DNA of 41,975 nt from an uncultured Bacteroidales bacterium. Its GTDB lineage: Bacteria > Bacteroidota > Bacteroidia > Bacteroidales > F082. Where the stretch lies: assembly GCA_947303625.1 (NCBI GenBank), contig CAMYYV010000011.1:1-41975 (forward strand). The letters are read 5' to 3'. The notes beneath the pieces are model-generated. The model had not been told where the DNA came from and did not search any database. It saw only the letters and a program-made list of their open reading frames with translations. Positions 9,824 through 19,300 of the stretch are shown piece by piece; positions within the stretch are counted from its first letter, which is position 1; the number at the start of each line of letters is the position of its first letter. The position numbers and the translations under genes are program-made.

Positions 9824-11605
9824 TTAGAGTTCCCAAGGATCAGCGAGGTCGATGTCCCAGCCTGCTTTGAGTTCAAGCGGGTCTTTGTATTCGATGACGG
9901 TCTCGGGCAGCGTGCGGCGATGGTAGTTGCCTGTGCTCCATTTGCCGTTGCCGTCGGCGTCCAAGAGGGCGCGGAGCTTGTATTTGGCTGGCATGAGGTA
10001 TTCGAACATCACCTCCTGTTTTTGGGTGATAGTCTCTTCTTTCAGCACCTTGCCGCTTTCGTTGGTGAGCTGCACCACAACTTGTTTCATGCCAGCAGGC
10101 GGCACCACTGTGATGTATATGTTGCCGTATTCATCGTCGGTCAAGATATGAAAATCTGCTTTGATGCGTTCGTTGGTGCGGCCTCGGATGCCCCAAAACA
10201 CCGAGTCGGGAATCTCGAAGCTGTAGATCTTTTCGGCGGCAAAAGGTGTGACGAGGCGGTATTTCATGCCGTGTTCGTCGGCAGGCTCGAGAGCGAGGGT
10301 GTCGTAATAGATGAGGGTGTCGCATTTGAAAACGGACGAGTCGCGCATCGTGTAACGTACGATGGGTTCGGAGAAGGACAGGATGAGGTCCTCGCCAGGG
10401 ATGAGGCCGCCTTTGCCAAGCAGGTTGTTGTCGACTTTCAAGGGTTCTGTCTTCTTTTTTCGTGTCTTCTTGTCCTTGAATTTTAAGCTGTAGTGCGACG
10501 AGTCGTTGACGACGGTGTCGTATTTTACCTGCACCCATAGGCTGTCCTTGACGTTGGGTGTGAAATACCATTTGATGGTGTCGTATGCAGCGGAGTGCAT
10601 CGTGACGAGGTTGAATGTGTCGGGTAGCATCTCGGGCGTCATCACCACGGCGTCTTTGGCAGGATGGCGGAACACGAAGCGCAGCAGACCTTCTTCGACG
10701 AGCTTCTTCTCTAAGAGCACCTGTGTGGAGTCCACCTCGGTGAACATATAGAGCGTGAGATTCATGGCATTTTGGTCGTACATCGTCGTCGTTTTCGTCT
10801 CGAAAACGACAGAGTCTACAACGTTCACAAGTGTATCCACCTGCATCGCCAAACTGTCCATCACTGTCGAATCCATCACGGGCAGGGCTGGTTTTTGTAG
10901 GCACGAAGCCTGTACCAGCGTGTCCAAATACGCCACCTCCTCGTTGGGCAAGTCGAAATAAAGGTTGGAGTTGGCATCCTTCAAGGCGAAGACGAGGTAT
11001 TTCTTGTTGGCCAGACCATTGAGACTGAATCTGCCTTCCTTGTCGGTCTTGGTGATGTAGTCGGGTATCGTGGTCATCGGCAGCGAGTCGAGGTTGTCGT
11101 GGTCGGCGGCATACAAAGAGACGTAGACCTCTTCGGCAGGTTTCTTGTCGTCGGCTTTCAGCACACAGCCTGCAATGGCGAGGGTGTCGATGTGGTCGCC
11201 TGTCGAGAAGCTGTAGACATAGTCCTTGAACAGGTTGCCCTCGTGCAAGTCCTTGATGGATGGGCCGAAGTTGATGGTATAGGTGGTGTTGGGCGCCAGG
11301 TCTTCCTTGAACTTGATGACCACGGTCTTGTTCTTCAGCTTGATGTCGGGTTTCTCGCTTAGCGGCGGTGAGATCATCACATTTTGGCTGGCGTTGTCCA
11401 AGGTGATGTATTCGTCGAAAGTGATTTCGACCTTCTTGCCGTTGAAGCCAACGCTGTGGTTCTCGGGCACGGCCTCTACCACCTTGGGCGGCGTGGTGTC
11501 CTTGGGTCCGCCTGTGGGTGCCACTGCATTGGCGCAACGCTGGGCGAGAAAGGCCATGAGTAGCAGCCCAACCGCTATGAGAATATGTTTCAGTCTCCGA
11601 ATCAC
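9824..11605 (-). CDS. Ig-like (Big_5 type) domain lipoprotein
   Basis: Surface or periplasmic lipoprotein of a type common in Bacteroidetes. After a signal sequence (RRLKHILIAVGLLLMAFLAQRC) comes GGPKDTTPPKVV and a bacterial Ig-like domain (VEITFDEYITLDN..., ending YVYSFSTG), then two or more beta-rich segments and a C-terminal YLMPAKYKLRALLDADGNG motif. Function is unknown. Start choice: ATGs at 11644 and 11629 both lie upstream of a perfect -7 box (11610-11617), so the transcript would exclude them. The GTG at 11605 gives a compact lipoprotein signal but would need a near-leaderless mRNA. If another promoter is used, the longer forms are possible. Confidence 0.75.
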   Translation of the reverse strand: MIRRLKHILIAVGLLLMAFLAQRCANAVAPTGGPKDTTPPKVVEAVPENHSVGFNGKKVEITFDEYITLDNASQNVMISPPLSEKPDIKLKNKTVVIKFKEDLAPNTTYTINFGPSIKDLHEGNLFKDYVYSFSTGDHIDTLAIAGCVLKADDKKPAEEVYVSLYAADHDNLDSLPMTTIPDYITKTDKEGRFSLNGLANKKYLVFALKDANSNLYFDLPNEEVAYLDTLVQASCLQKPALPVMDSTVMDSLAMQVDTLVNVVDSVVFETKTTTMYDQNAMNLTLYMFTEVDSTQVLLEKKLVEEGLLRFVFRHPAKDAVVMTPEMLPDTFNLVTMHSAAYDTIKWYFTPNVKDSLWVQVKYDTVVNDSSHYSLKFKDKKTRKKKTEPLKVDNNLLGKGGLIPGEDLILSFSEPIVRYTMRDSSVFKCDTLIYYDTLALEPADEHGMKYRLVTPFAAEKIYSFEIPDSVFWGIRGRTNERIKADFHILTDDEYGNIYITVVPPAGMKQVVVQLTNESGKVLKEETITQKQEVMFEYLMPAKYKLRALLDADGNGKWSTGNYHRRTLPETVIEYKDPLELKAGWDIDLADPWEL

Positions 11606-11609
11606 GGGG

Positions 11610-11617
11610 CAAAGATA
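11610..11617 (-). promoter_or_regulatory. -7 box inside the longer reading of the Ig-like lipoprotein gene
   Basis: TATCTTTG on the minus strand, followed by CCCC and GTG. It argues for the GTG start at 11605. No TTTG -33 box at the right spacing is seen. Confidence 0.45.
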
Positions 11618-11659
11618 AGAAAAACTCATCTTCGTGCGTGGCATTCCAAAATGATTTCC

Positions 11660-11667
11660 TATTTTTG
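11660..11667 (+). promoter_or_regulatory. -7 box for aspS
   Basis: TATTTTTG on the plus strand, about 76 bases before the aspS ATG, so the leader would include the repeat at 11701-11734. No proper -33 box is seen. Confidence 0.5.
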
Positions 11668-11700
11668 CAAGTTTGAATTTTTAAATTTTGAATTCACCCC

Positions 11701-11734
11701 AATCTTGAAATTTTGAAATGTTGAAATAATAAAT
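11701..11734. repeat. AT-rich leader repeat, copy 1 (before aspS)
   Basis: Contains TTGAAATTTTGAAAT units and matches the stretch at 15158-15191 at about 32 of 34 positions. Both copies lie just before a gene start. Confidence 0.6.
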
Positions 11735-11743
11735 TTTGAAATT

Positions 11744-13498
11744 ATGTACAGAACGCATACTTGTGGCGAACTTCGTCTTGCCGACGCCGGCAAGGAAGTG
11801 ACATTGGCAGGCTGGGTGCAGCGCGTGCGCGACAAAGGCTCCCTCGTGTGGATCGACCTCCGCGACCGCTATGGCATCACCCAACTTTTCTTGGATGGCA
11901 ACAGCGATCCCAAACTCATCGAACAGGCCCGTACCTTCGGCCGCGAATTTGTGATTCAGGCCAAAGGCATTGTCATCGAACGTGAATCGAAGAACCCGAA
12001 CATGCGGACGGGTGACATCGAGCTGAAAGTGAACGCTTTCACCTTGCTCAACGGCAGCAAGACCCCGCCCTTTACCATCGAAGATGTCAGCGACGGCGGT
12101 GACGACCTTCGCATGAAATACCGTTACCTTGACATCCGTCGTAACCCCGTGCGCAAGAACCTTGAGCTGCGTCACCGCATGGCCATGCTGGTGCGCAACT
12201 ATTTGAGCAACCTCAACTTCCTTGAAATCGAAACCCCGATGCTCATCAAGAGTACGCCCGAGGGTGCACGCGACTTTGTGGTGCCGAGCCGCATGAATCC
12301 TGGCGAGTTCTACGCTCTGCCGCAAAGCCCGCAGCAATACAAGCAGCTGCTGATGGTGGCTGGCATGGACCGCTACTTCCAGATTGTACGCTGCTTCCGC
12401 GATGAGGACCTCCGCGCCGACCGTCAGCCCGAATTCACCCAAATCGACTGCGAGATGTCGTTCGTGGAGCAGGAGGACGTGCTGAACACTTTCGAGGGCT
12501 TGGCCAAGCACCTCTTCAAGGAGATGAAAGGCATCGAATTCGACCAGTTCCCACGCATGACCTGGCATGATGCCATGAAATACTACGGTTCCGACAAGCC
12601 CGACATTCGCTTCGGGATGAAATTCGTGGAAATCAACGACGTGGTGAAAGGCAAGGGCTTTGGCCTCTTCGACAATGCCGACCTCGTTGTTGGTATCAAT
12701 GCCGAGGGCTGTTCGGAATACACCCGCAAGCAACTCGACCAGCTCACCGACTTCGTAAAACGTCCGCAGGTGGGTGCTGGCGGCATGGTCTACATCAAAT
12801 ACAACTCTGATGGCACGTTCAAGTCGTCGGTCGACAAATTCTACACGCCAGAAGACCTCAAGGTCATTGCTGACAAGTTCGGTGCCAAGCCCGGCGACCT
12901 GATGCTCATCCTCTGCGGTGAGGCCATGAAGACCCGCGTGCAACTCAATGCCTTGCGTTTGGAAATGGGCAACCAGCTCGGTCTGCGCAACCCCGACGTG
13001 TATGCTCCCTTGTGGGTCATCGACTTCCCGTTGCTCGAATGGGACGAGGAGACGCAACGCTACTATGCCATGCACCATCCTTTCACCGCACCCAAGCCCG
13101 AAGACGAGGCCTTGTTGGATGACCCGACGAAGTGGGGCGACATCCGCGCCAACGCCTACGACATCGTGATGAACGGCGTGGAGGTGGGTGGCGGCTCCAT
13201 CCGTATCCACGACCGCACCTTGCAGAACAAGATGTTCCACACCCTCGGCTTCACCGACGAGAAGGCCCAGGAGCAGTTCGGCTTCCTGATGGGTGCCTTC
13301 GAGTATGGCGCTCCGCCTCATGCCGGTCTGGCCTTCGGTTTCGACCGTCTCTGCTCGCTCTTCGGCGGCGCCGATAGCATCCGCGACTTCATCGCCTTCC
13401 CGAAGAACAATGCTGGCCGTGACGTGATGAGCGGCTCGCCTGCACCGATTGCTCAGGAGCAATTGGATGAGCTGCAGATTGCGCTGAATTTGAAATGA
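11744..13498 (+). CDS. aspS: Aspartate--tRNA ligase
   Basis: Class II aminoacyl-tRNA synthetase that charges tRNA-Asp. The 584-residue length and the insertion domain fit the bacterial type. An N-terminal OB-fold anticodon-binding domain (about 1-105, with [20 protein letters not shown]) is followed by the catalytic core: motif 2 around [19 protein letters not shown], then the GAD insertion, and motif 3 GLAFGFDRL near residue 530. Whether it is discriminating or non-discriminating (Asp only, or Asp and Asn) cannot be decided by eye. Its stop overlaps nothing, and a strong hairpin follows at 13508-13536. Confidence 0.97.
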   Translation: MYRTHTCGELRLADAGKEVTLAGWVQRVRDKGSLVWIDLRDRYGITQLFLDGNSDPKLIEQARTFGREFVIQAKGIVIERESKNPNMRTGDIELKVNAFTLLNGSKTPPFTIEDVSDGGDDLRMKYRYLDIRRNPVRKNLELRHRMAMLVRNYLSNLNFLEIETPMLIKSTPEGARDFVVPSRMNPGEFYALPQSPQQYKQLLMVAGMDRYFQIVRCFRDEDLRADRQPEFTQIDCEMSFVEQEDVLNTFEGLAKHLFKEMKGIEFDQFPRMTWHDAMKYYGSDKPDIRFGMKFVEINDVVKGKGFGLFDNADLVVGINAEGCSEYTRKQLDQLTDFVKRPQVGAGGMVYIKYNSDGTFKSSVDKFYTPEDLKVIADKFGAKPGDLMLILCGEAMKTRVQLNALRLEMGNQLGLRNPDVYAPLWVIDFPLLEWDEETQRYYAMHHPFTAPKPEDEALLDDPTKWGDIRANAYDIVMNGVEVGGGSIRIHDRTLQNKMFHTLGFTDEKAQEQFGFLMGAFEYGAPPHAGLAFGFDRLCSLFGGADSIRDFIAFPKNNAGRDVMSGSPAPIAQEQLDELQIALNLK

Positions 13499-13507
13499 AA
13501 ATGGATT

Positions 13508-13536
13508 GTAGGGCTGTCATAGTATGGCAGCCCTAC
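13508..13536 (+). terminator. Strong hairpin after aspS
   Basis: Stem GTAGGGCTG / CAGCCCTAC extended by a T-G wobble and CAT/ATG, three-base loop. There is no T run, so it could be an mRNA-stabilising or attenuating structure rather than a true terminator. Confidence 0.5.
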
Positions 13537-13560
13537 TATACCACACAAAAAATCAATAAT

Positions 13561-14316
13561 ATGAAAATGAGATACCTGAAATCTATTGTTTTGGTGGCAT
13601 TTCTGTCAGTGGCTGCATTGTTTGTCATGGCTTCTTGTTCAACCAGCAAGAAGACAACAATCCGTAAGGCTGATGCCGCCATCTCTGCCAATGCCCCTGA
13701 CTATAAACAGATCAAAAAAGCAGTCAATTCAAAGGGCAGCGAGTTCTATTATCCTGAATTGTTGAGGCGCTTCGAGGCGGCGGATACCACTTTGACCGCT
13801 GAGCACATGTACTATTTTTACTATGGGACAGCTACCCGTCCTGATTATAACCCCTATCAGATGTCCGACTACGACGCGATACATAAAGCGTTGACAAAGG
13901 AAACGCCAGGGAAAGAAGACTGGGAGAATGCCGCAAAGTCAATTGATGAGCAACTGAAGTCCGACCCGACCAATATCCGATTCCACCTTTATAAGCATAT
14001 TGTTTACAGTAACCTATATGGTCCGGAGTCGGAAAAGACCGTCGGTGCCTATAACCAGGTGGTCATGCTTCTGTCGGCGGTGACATCCACGGGTGACGGC
14101 CGCTCGAAAGAAACGGCATACCATGTGATAAGCGTCGTCGACGAATATGGTATTCTGGATGTTTTTGGTCTGTCGCCCAAGATGCAATCTTTGGTGGAAG
14201 ACAAAGGACAATCATACGACGTGATGGAACTGGAGGAAAACAAATATGGGTTGGAATCCATGTACTTCAATATCACGGTTAGCATGGAAGCAATGAATAA
14301 GATGTTTGGTTTTTGA
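13561..14316 (+). CDS. DUF4919-like lipoprotein
   Basis: A 251-residue lipoprotein with signal MKMRYLKSIVLVAFLSVAALF and lipobox VMASC. The mature part begins with a basic SKKTTIRKAD stretch and carries KGSEFYYPELLRRFEAAD and YYFYYGTATRPDYNPYQ, which resemble the Bacteroidetes DUF4919 family (name from memory, moderately sure). Function is unknown. The ATG at 13561 is chosen over an in-frame upstream ATG at 13495 because that one lies before the aspS stop and the hairpin, and only 13561 gives a signal peptide. The next gene starts 7 bases after its stop, so the two are probably co-transcribed. Confidence 0.7.
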   Translation: MKMRYLKSIVLVAFLSVAALFVMASCSTSKKTTIRKADAAISANAPDYKQIKKAVNSKGSEFYYPELLRRFEAADTTLTAEHMYYFYYGTATRPDYNPYQMSDYDAIHKALTKETPGKEDWENAAKSIDEQLKSDPTNIRFHLYKHIVYSNLYGPESEKTVGAYNQVVMLLSAVTSTGDGRSKETAYHVISVVDEYGILDVFGLSPKMQSLVEDKGQSYDVMELEENKYGLESMYFNITVSMEAMNKMFGF

Positions 14317-14323
14317 AATACCC

Positions 14324-15157
14324 ATGAAAAACAATCTGATGAAATATCTTTTTGTTCTGGCAAGCCTCCTTTTTTCGGTGTCAGCCTTCGCCCAAAGCGA
14401 TGAATCTGTATCGTCGGAACAAGACGAATGGCAGGTCACAACGGTAGGAAAGGATCTGGTCTTCACGGTCAACGGGGTGTCGTTTACCATGAAATATGTC
14501 GAAGGAGGTTCCTTCCAAATGGGGAGTGCCGAAGAGGATGCCTATCGTAACGAAACTCCTGTTCACAAGGTGACAGTAAGTTCGTTTTACATGGGAGAGA
14601 CCGAGGTTACCCAGGCCTTGTGGCAAGCCGTGATGGATAGTAATCCCAGCCATTTCAAAGGTGACAAGCGTCCTGTGGAGGATGTGAGTTGGACCAGCTG
14701 CCAAATGTTTATCCTCACTTTGAGCCAAATCACGGGATGCCACTTCCGCCTACCCACTGAGGCCGAATGGGAGTATGCCGCCCGTGGCGGGAAGAAAACG
14801 CACAGCTACCGATACTCTGGCAAGAAAAAGATAGGAGGCGTGGCTTGGTTTCTCGACAATAGCGGCAACAAAACCCACAACGTGAAAGGCAAGTCGCCAA
14901 ACGAATTGGGACTCTATGATATGAGCGGCAACGTTTGGGAATGGTGTGCCGACTGGTATGAAAAGTATGGACATGGCTCGCTTGTCGACCCACAAGGTCC
15001 TGCAGAGGGCGTCTATCACGTGTTACGCGGCGGGTGCTGGAACAGCAACGACTGGTATTGCCGCGTGTCGAACCGAAGCTTCAACAATCCCGACCATGGC
15101 AGCAATGGCTACGGATTCCGTCTGGTCCTGCAACAAAGCAATGAATCCAATGAATAA
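14324..15157 (+). CDS. Secreted FGE-sulfatase (SUMF1) fold protein, probably non-catalytic
   Basis: A 277-residue exported protein: signal peptide MKNNLMKYLFVLASLLFSVSAFA, a short linker, then one FGE-sulfatase domain. Recognisable motifs are MKYVEGGSFQMGS, GETEVTQALWQAVM, HFRLPTEAEWEYAARGG, LYDMSGNVWEWCADW, HVLRGGCW and the terminal GFRLVL. In oxygen-dependent formylglycine-generating enzyme two cysteines lie in an RCAxRS context near the end; here the segment reads CRVSNRS, so the catalytic pair looks absent. Sulfatase activation is therefore unlikely, and a binding or structural role is more plausible. It follows the DUF4919-like gene closely. A related domain is in the protein at 38051-39799. 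Confidence 0.82.
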   Translation: MKNNLMKYLFVLASLLFSVSAFAQSDESVSSEQDEWQVTTVGKDLVFTVNGVSFTMKYVEGGSFQMGSAEEDAYRNETPVHKVTVSSFYMGETEVTQALWQAVMDSNPSHFKGDKRPVEDVSWTSCQMFILTLSQITGCHFRLPTEAEWEYAARGGKKTHSYRYSGKKKIGGVAWFLDNSGNKTHNVKGKSPNELGLYDMSGNVWEWCADWYEKYGHGSLVDPQGPAEGVYHVLRGGCWNSNDWYCRVSNRSFNNPDHGSNGYGFRLVLQQSNESNE

Positions 15158-15191
15158 AATCTTGAAATTTTGAAATCTTGAAATCATAAAT
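15158..15191. repeat. AT-rich leader repeat, copy 2 (before pfkA)
   Basis: Close match to 11701-11734 (TTGAAATTTTGAAAT units), ending 12 bases before the pfkA ATG. Confidence 0.6.
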
Positions 15192-15203
15192 ACCCTCCAG
15201 AAT

Positions 15204-16298
15204 ATGAAAAGACTACTCGTATTAACCGGTGGTGGCGACTGCCCAGGCCTCAACGCCGTGATTCGCGCCATCGTCAAGAGAGCCGCCCAAGAGAAAGACT
15301 GGGAAGTGCTTGGTAGCATACAAGCCTACAACGGCATCCTGTGGGAACCCACCGAAGTCGTCAGGCTTACGCCAGAGTCGGTGCGTGGCATCCACTTCCG
15401 TGGCGGCACCATCATCGAGACCACCAACAAGGGCGGCCCGTTCAACTGGCCCGTCAAGAACGCCGACGGCACTTGGACTGCAGTGGACCGCAGCGACGAG
15501 ATGCTCCGCAAGCTGCAATACATGGGCATCGACGCGGTGATCAGCATCGGCGGCGACGGCTCGCAACGTATTTCTCAGAAACTCTATGAGAAGGGCCTCA
15601 ACATCATCGGCGTGCCCAAGACCATCGACAACGACCTCTCGTCGACGGAATGCACCTTCGGTTTCCAAACCGCCGTGCAGATTGCCACCGAGGCGGTGGA
15701 TAAGCTCGTCACCACGGCTGCTTCGCACAACCGCGTCTTCGTCCTCGAAGTGATGGGACGTGATGCCGGTTGGATTGCATTGCATAGTGCCATTGCTGGC
15801 GGTGCCGAGGTGTGCTTGCTGCCCGAGTTCCCCTACGATATCAACGTAGTGAAGGATCGTCTCGAACAGCGTTTCGACCACGACCGTGGTTTTGCCGTGG
15901 TGGTGGCCTCGGAAGGCGCACGTCCCAAGGATGGTCAGCAGGTGTATGAGATCAGCACCGAGGTCGGTTACGAGAACAAGAAGTTAGGTGGTATCGGCCG
16001 TCGTTTCATCGAGGAGATGAAGGCGGCAGGCTTCACCCACGACATGCGCGAGACTACCTTGGGTCACCTGCAGCGCGGTGGCGTGCCGATTGCCTACGAC
16101 CGTGTGCTCAGCGCTGAGTTCGGTGTGAAGGCCTTCGAGATGGTACTGAACGGTCAGTTCGGTCAGATGGTGGCCTACCATCATCCCGACCTGGTGGCCG
16201 TCTCATTGAAGGAGGCCATCTCCAAACCCAATCTTGTCACCATCGACAGCGATTTGGTGAACACGGCGCGGGGATTGAATATCTCGTTAGGTATCTAA
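15204..16298 (+). CDS. pfkA: 6-phosphofructokinase, mixed-signature (group III-like)
   Basis: Phosphorylates fructose 6-phosphate to the 1,6-bisphosphate in glycolysis. The 364-residue protein has LTGGGDCPGLNAVIRAIV at the N-terminus, the donor loop GGDGS, the catalytic PKTIDND, and EVMGRDAGWIA. Donor choice in the family tracks two positions: G in GGDGS is ATP-like, while K in PKTIDND (where classical ATP enzymes have PGTIDND) is typical of pyrophosphate enzymes. This G/K combination belongs to the mixed clade, so ATP or PPi use is undecided. No allosteric prediction is made. It is followed by a double hairpin at 16304-16373. Confidence 0.9.
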   Translation: MKRLLVLTGGGDCPGLNAVIRAIVKRAAQEKDWEVLGSIQAYNGILWEPTEVVRLTPESVRGIHFRGGTIIETTNKGGPFNWPVKNADGTWTAVDRSDEMLRKLQYMGIDAVISIGGDGSQRISQKLYEKGLNIIGVPKTIDNDLSSTECTFGFQTAVQIATEAVDKLVTTAASHNRVFVLEVMGRDAGWIALHSAIAGGAEVCLLPEFPYDINVVKDRLEQRFDHDRGFAVVVASEGARPKDGQQVYEISTEVGYENKKLGGIGRRFIEEMKAAGFTHDMRETTLGHLQRGGVPIAYDRVLSAEFGVKAFEMVLNGQFGQMVAYHHPDLVAVSLKEAISKPNLVTIDSDLVNTARGLNISLGI

Positions 16299-16303
16299 AA
16301 AAC

Positions 16304-16373
16304 GTAGAGACGCGCCATGGCACGTCTCTACATAGGTATTACATGGTAGAGACGTGGCGTGCCGCGTCTCTAC
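16304..16373. terminator. Two GTAGAGACG hairpins between convergent genes
   Basis: Two successive hairpins, each with arms GTAGAGACG / CGTCTCTAC (16304-16331 and 16346-16373), then a T-rich run on the plus strand. They lie between the pfkA and carboxypeptidase stops and probably end transcription both ways. The arm resembles the hairpin at 4108-4129. Confidence 0.7.
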
Positions 16374-16379
16374 TGTTTT

Positions 16380-19300
16380 TTATTTTTTCACGAACCTTCT
16401 GATTTCCGTGGCGTTCTGTGTTGTCAGGCGGACGACATAGGTGCCTGCGGGCAGTGTGGCGGTTTGTAGCTCCACCTTGTTGCCGCAGTTGTTTTGGCTG
16501 TAGACCATGGCACCGACGATGCTATAGATCTCAAGACGGTCGATGTCGGTCTCAGCTTCCACGGTCAGCATGTCGCCGACGGGGTTGGGGTAGAGGCTGA
16601 CGTTGACGTGGACTTGCTCGCCCACGCTTTCGGTGTACAGGAGGTTGGCCACTAAGGTACGATCGCTCGTCACGGTGAAGGTGTATTCCTGTTCTTGCGA
16701 GACGACGACGCCATTCTCCATCCATTTATCGAAGGTGTAGCCCGGGGCAGGGGTGGCCCTCACGGTGCACGACTGCCCCTGTTGGTAGGTGCCGCCTCCG
16801 ACGACCGTGCCGCCCTCTTCGGGCTTGGCCGTCACGGTGATGGTATAGGTGGGCAGCGGGTTTTCGGTGAAGTGGGCCACGAGGTTGTGGTTGTCAGTCA
16901 CGGTGAAGGTATAGCTTAAGCTGGAGGAGACGAAACTGCCATTCTCTGTCCAGTTGATGAAGGTGAAGCCACTTGCGACGGTGGCGGCAACGGTGCAGGT
17001 CTGTCCGTAGGTGTAGGTGCCGCCGCCGGTGACGGTGCCACCGTTGGCTGGGTCGGCTGCCACGCTGACGTTATAGGTGTTGAGGGTGAAGTTGGCCACC
17101 AAGTTGCGGTTGCCCGTCACGGTGAAGGTGTGGCTGGCATTGCTCGACACCACGTTGCCGTTTTCGGTCCAGTTGCTGAACGAGTAGCCGTTGGCAGCCG
17201 CGGCGGTGATGGTGCAGTTGTCGCCATAGTGGAAGGCGCCGCCGCCCGTCGCCGTGCCACCGTTGTTCGGGTTGGCTGACAAGGTGATGGTGTAGTTCTG
17301 TTGGTTGAAGTTGGCCACCAAAGTGCGGTCGCTGGTGACGGTGAAGGTGTAGCTGGCACTGGTAGAGACCACGTTGCCATTCTCGGTCCAGTTGGCGAAG
17401 GTATAGCCATTGTTGGCCGTGGCGGTGACGGTGCACGAGGCCCCATGCTGGTATGCGTCGCCGCCCGCGACACTACCGCCTTGCGTTGGGTTGGCTGCCA
17501 CGCTGATGTTATAGCTGTTGAGGTTGAAGTTGGCTACCAAGGTGCGGTCGCCCGTTACGGTGAAGGTGTAACTGGCATTGGTGGAGACCACGTTACCGTT
17601 CTCCGTCCAGTTGTTGAAGGTGTAGCCTGTGTTGGCTGTGGCGCCGACGGTGCAGCTGGTGCCTTCTTGATAGGTGCCGCCGCCTGTGACGCTACCGCCC
17701 TCGTTGGGATTGGCTGCCACGCTGACGGTGTAGTTCTGTGGCTGGGCCTCGAAGTTGGCCACTAAGAAGCGGTCGTCGGTGACAGTGAAGGCATAGCTTG
17801 GGTTGGCAGAGACCACGTTCCCGTTCTCCGTCCAGTTAGTGAAGTCGTAGCCCGTGTTGGCCGTGGCACTAACGGTGCACGACTGTCCTTCTTCGTAGGT
17901 GCCGCCGCCCGTTACGCTGCCGCCTTCGGCGGGGTTGGCCGTCACGCTGATGGTGTAGTTGATGGTGGGGCAGTCGGTTTGTTGGTAGAAGGTGATGTTG
18001 TTGGTGCTACTGGTGCCGGTGTAGAACGCGCCGTTGTTATAGAACAGGTAGTAGGTGGTGGTGCCCCCCCATCCGCTCGTCGTCTGGGTGATGCCGTCGC
18101 TGCTGATGTTCCAGCGGTTGTTGCTGCCCTGCGAGGTGCTCCAGGTGATGGCCCTGTTGCCCGAGCCATAGCCGCTGGTGCTGCGTGTGAGGTAGTAGCC
18201 GTTGTAGGAGATGTAGTACTGTCCCGAGGTGCCCGTCGAGGTCAAGGTGAAGGGGGTGTCGATCTCGCCTTGTTCGATGGAGAACAGGTCGCCGTTGGGC
18301 ATCATCGTCACTGTGGTCGTCGTCGACGAGCCACCGCTGTTGGTGGGCATGACGAGGGTGTTGCCGTTGTGGTAGCCCATGATGTAGTCGCCTGCTGCCG
18401 AAGGCATGATCTCCGCGTAGCAGTCGGTGGGGCAGCTGCCCGAAGGCGAGAGGTAGACGGTGAGGTCTACGCGTGCGCCGTCGGCGATGGTCACGTCGAG
18501 GGTCTCCGAGCAGTAGCCTTCTTTCGTGAACTTAAAGGTCCAGTTGCCGGCCTTGATGGGGCGGTGGAAGTCGCCCACGGCATGACTCGTCACCGAGGAG
18601 CCATGATGGTCGTGGTTTTGTACGGTGACCGTGACGCCTTCGATAGGTTGGTTGGTATTGGCATCCATCACCACGCCGTGCACGCCTTTCAGGCTCTGCT
18701 CCATATAGGTGAGCATGCTGTTGTGGTTGTAGTTCCAGAAGTTAGGCAGTTGCGAGGCATTGGGGGTCTTCACCGACGAGCATTCCAAGGTGACTTCACG
18801 GCATTGGCCGTAGTAGTTCATGTAGTCTTGACGGCTGCCGGTGATGGTGTACCAGGCATAGCCGTTGGTGATGCCGTTGCTTTGGTCGGTCATGTAGTTA
18901 GAGTTGACCGCTTGGGCCAGGTTGGCGTATTCTCTTGAGACTAGCTGCCACCATGCGTCGTCGGGATGCACGGGCTGGTAGGTGTCCCAGGGGTAGTTGA
19001 CCACCTCGGCGCCGCCGTGGTAGTTGGCGCCCATGGTGAACAGGTATTGCTGGGCGAGGTCCATCATCCACTGGGCTTCGTCTTGGTAGTAGGAGGCTCC
19101 ATCGGGGTGGGGGCCGTCGTCGAAGTCGGGGAAGTGACGGTTGAGGTCGACGTTGTTGCCGTTGTTGCGGCGGGCGCCGCTGACGCTATTGTTGCCGCCG
19201 TAGTAGGTGCCGTCGGGATTGGTGCAGGGGAAGATGAAGATGTCGAGGCTGTTGACCAAATTGACGATGCGCGTGTCGGTGCTGGTGCACAGCTCGTCGA

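Noticed and set aside
11681-13462. 593-codon open frame on the minus strand, opposite aspS
   Set aside because: A shadow of the GC-rich aspS gene; it codes for a His/Val/Glu-rich product with no family signal.
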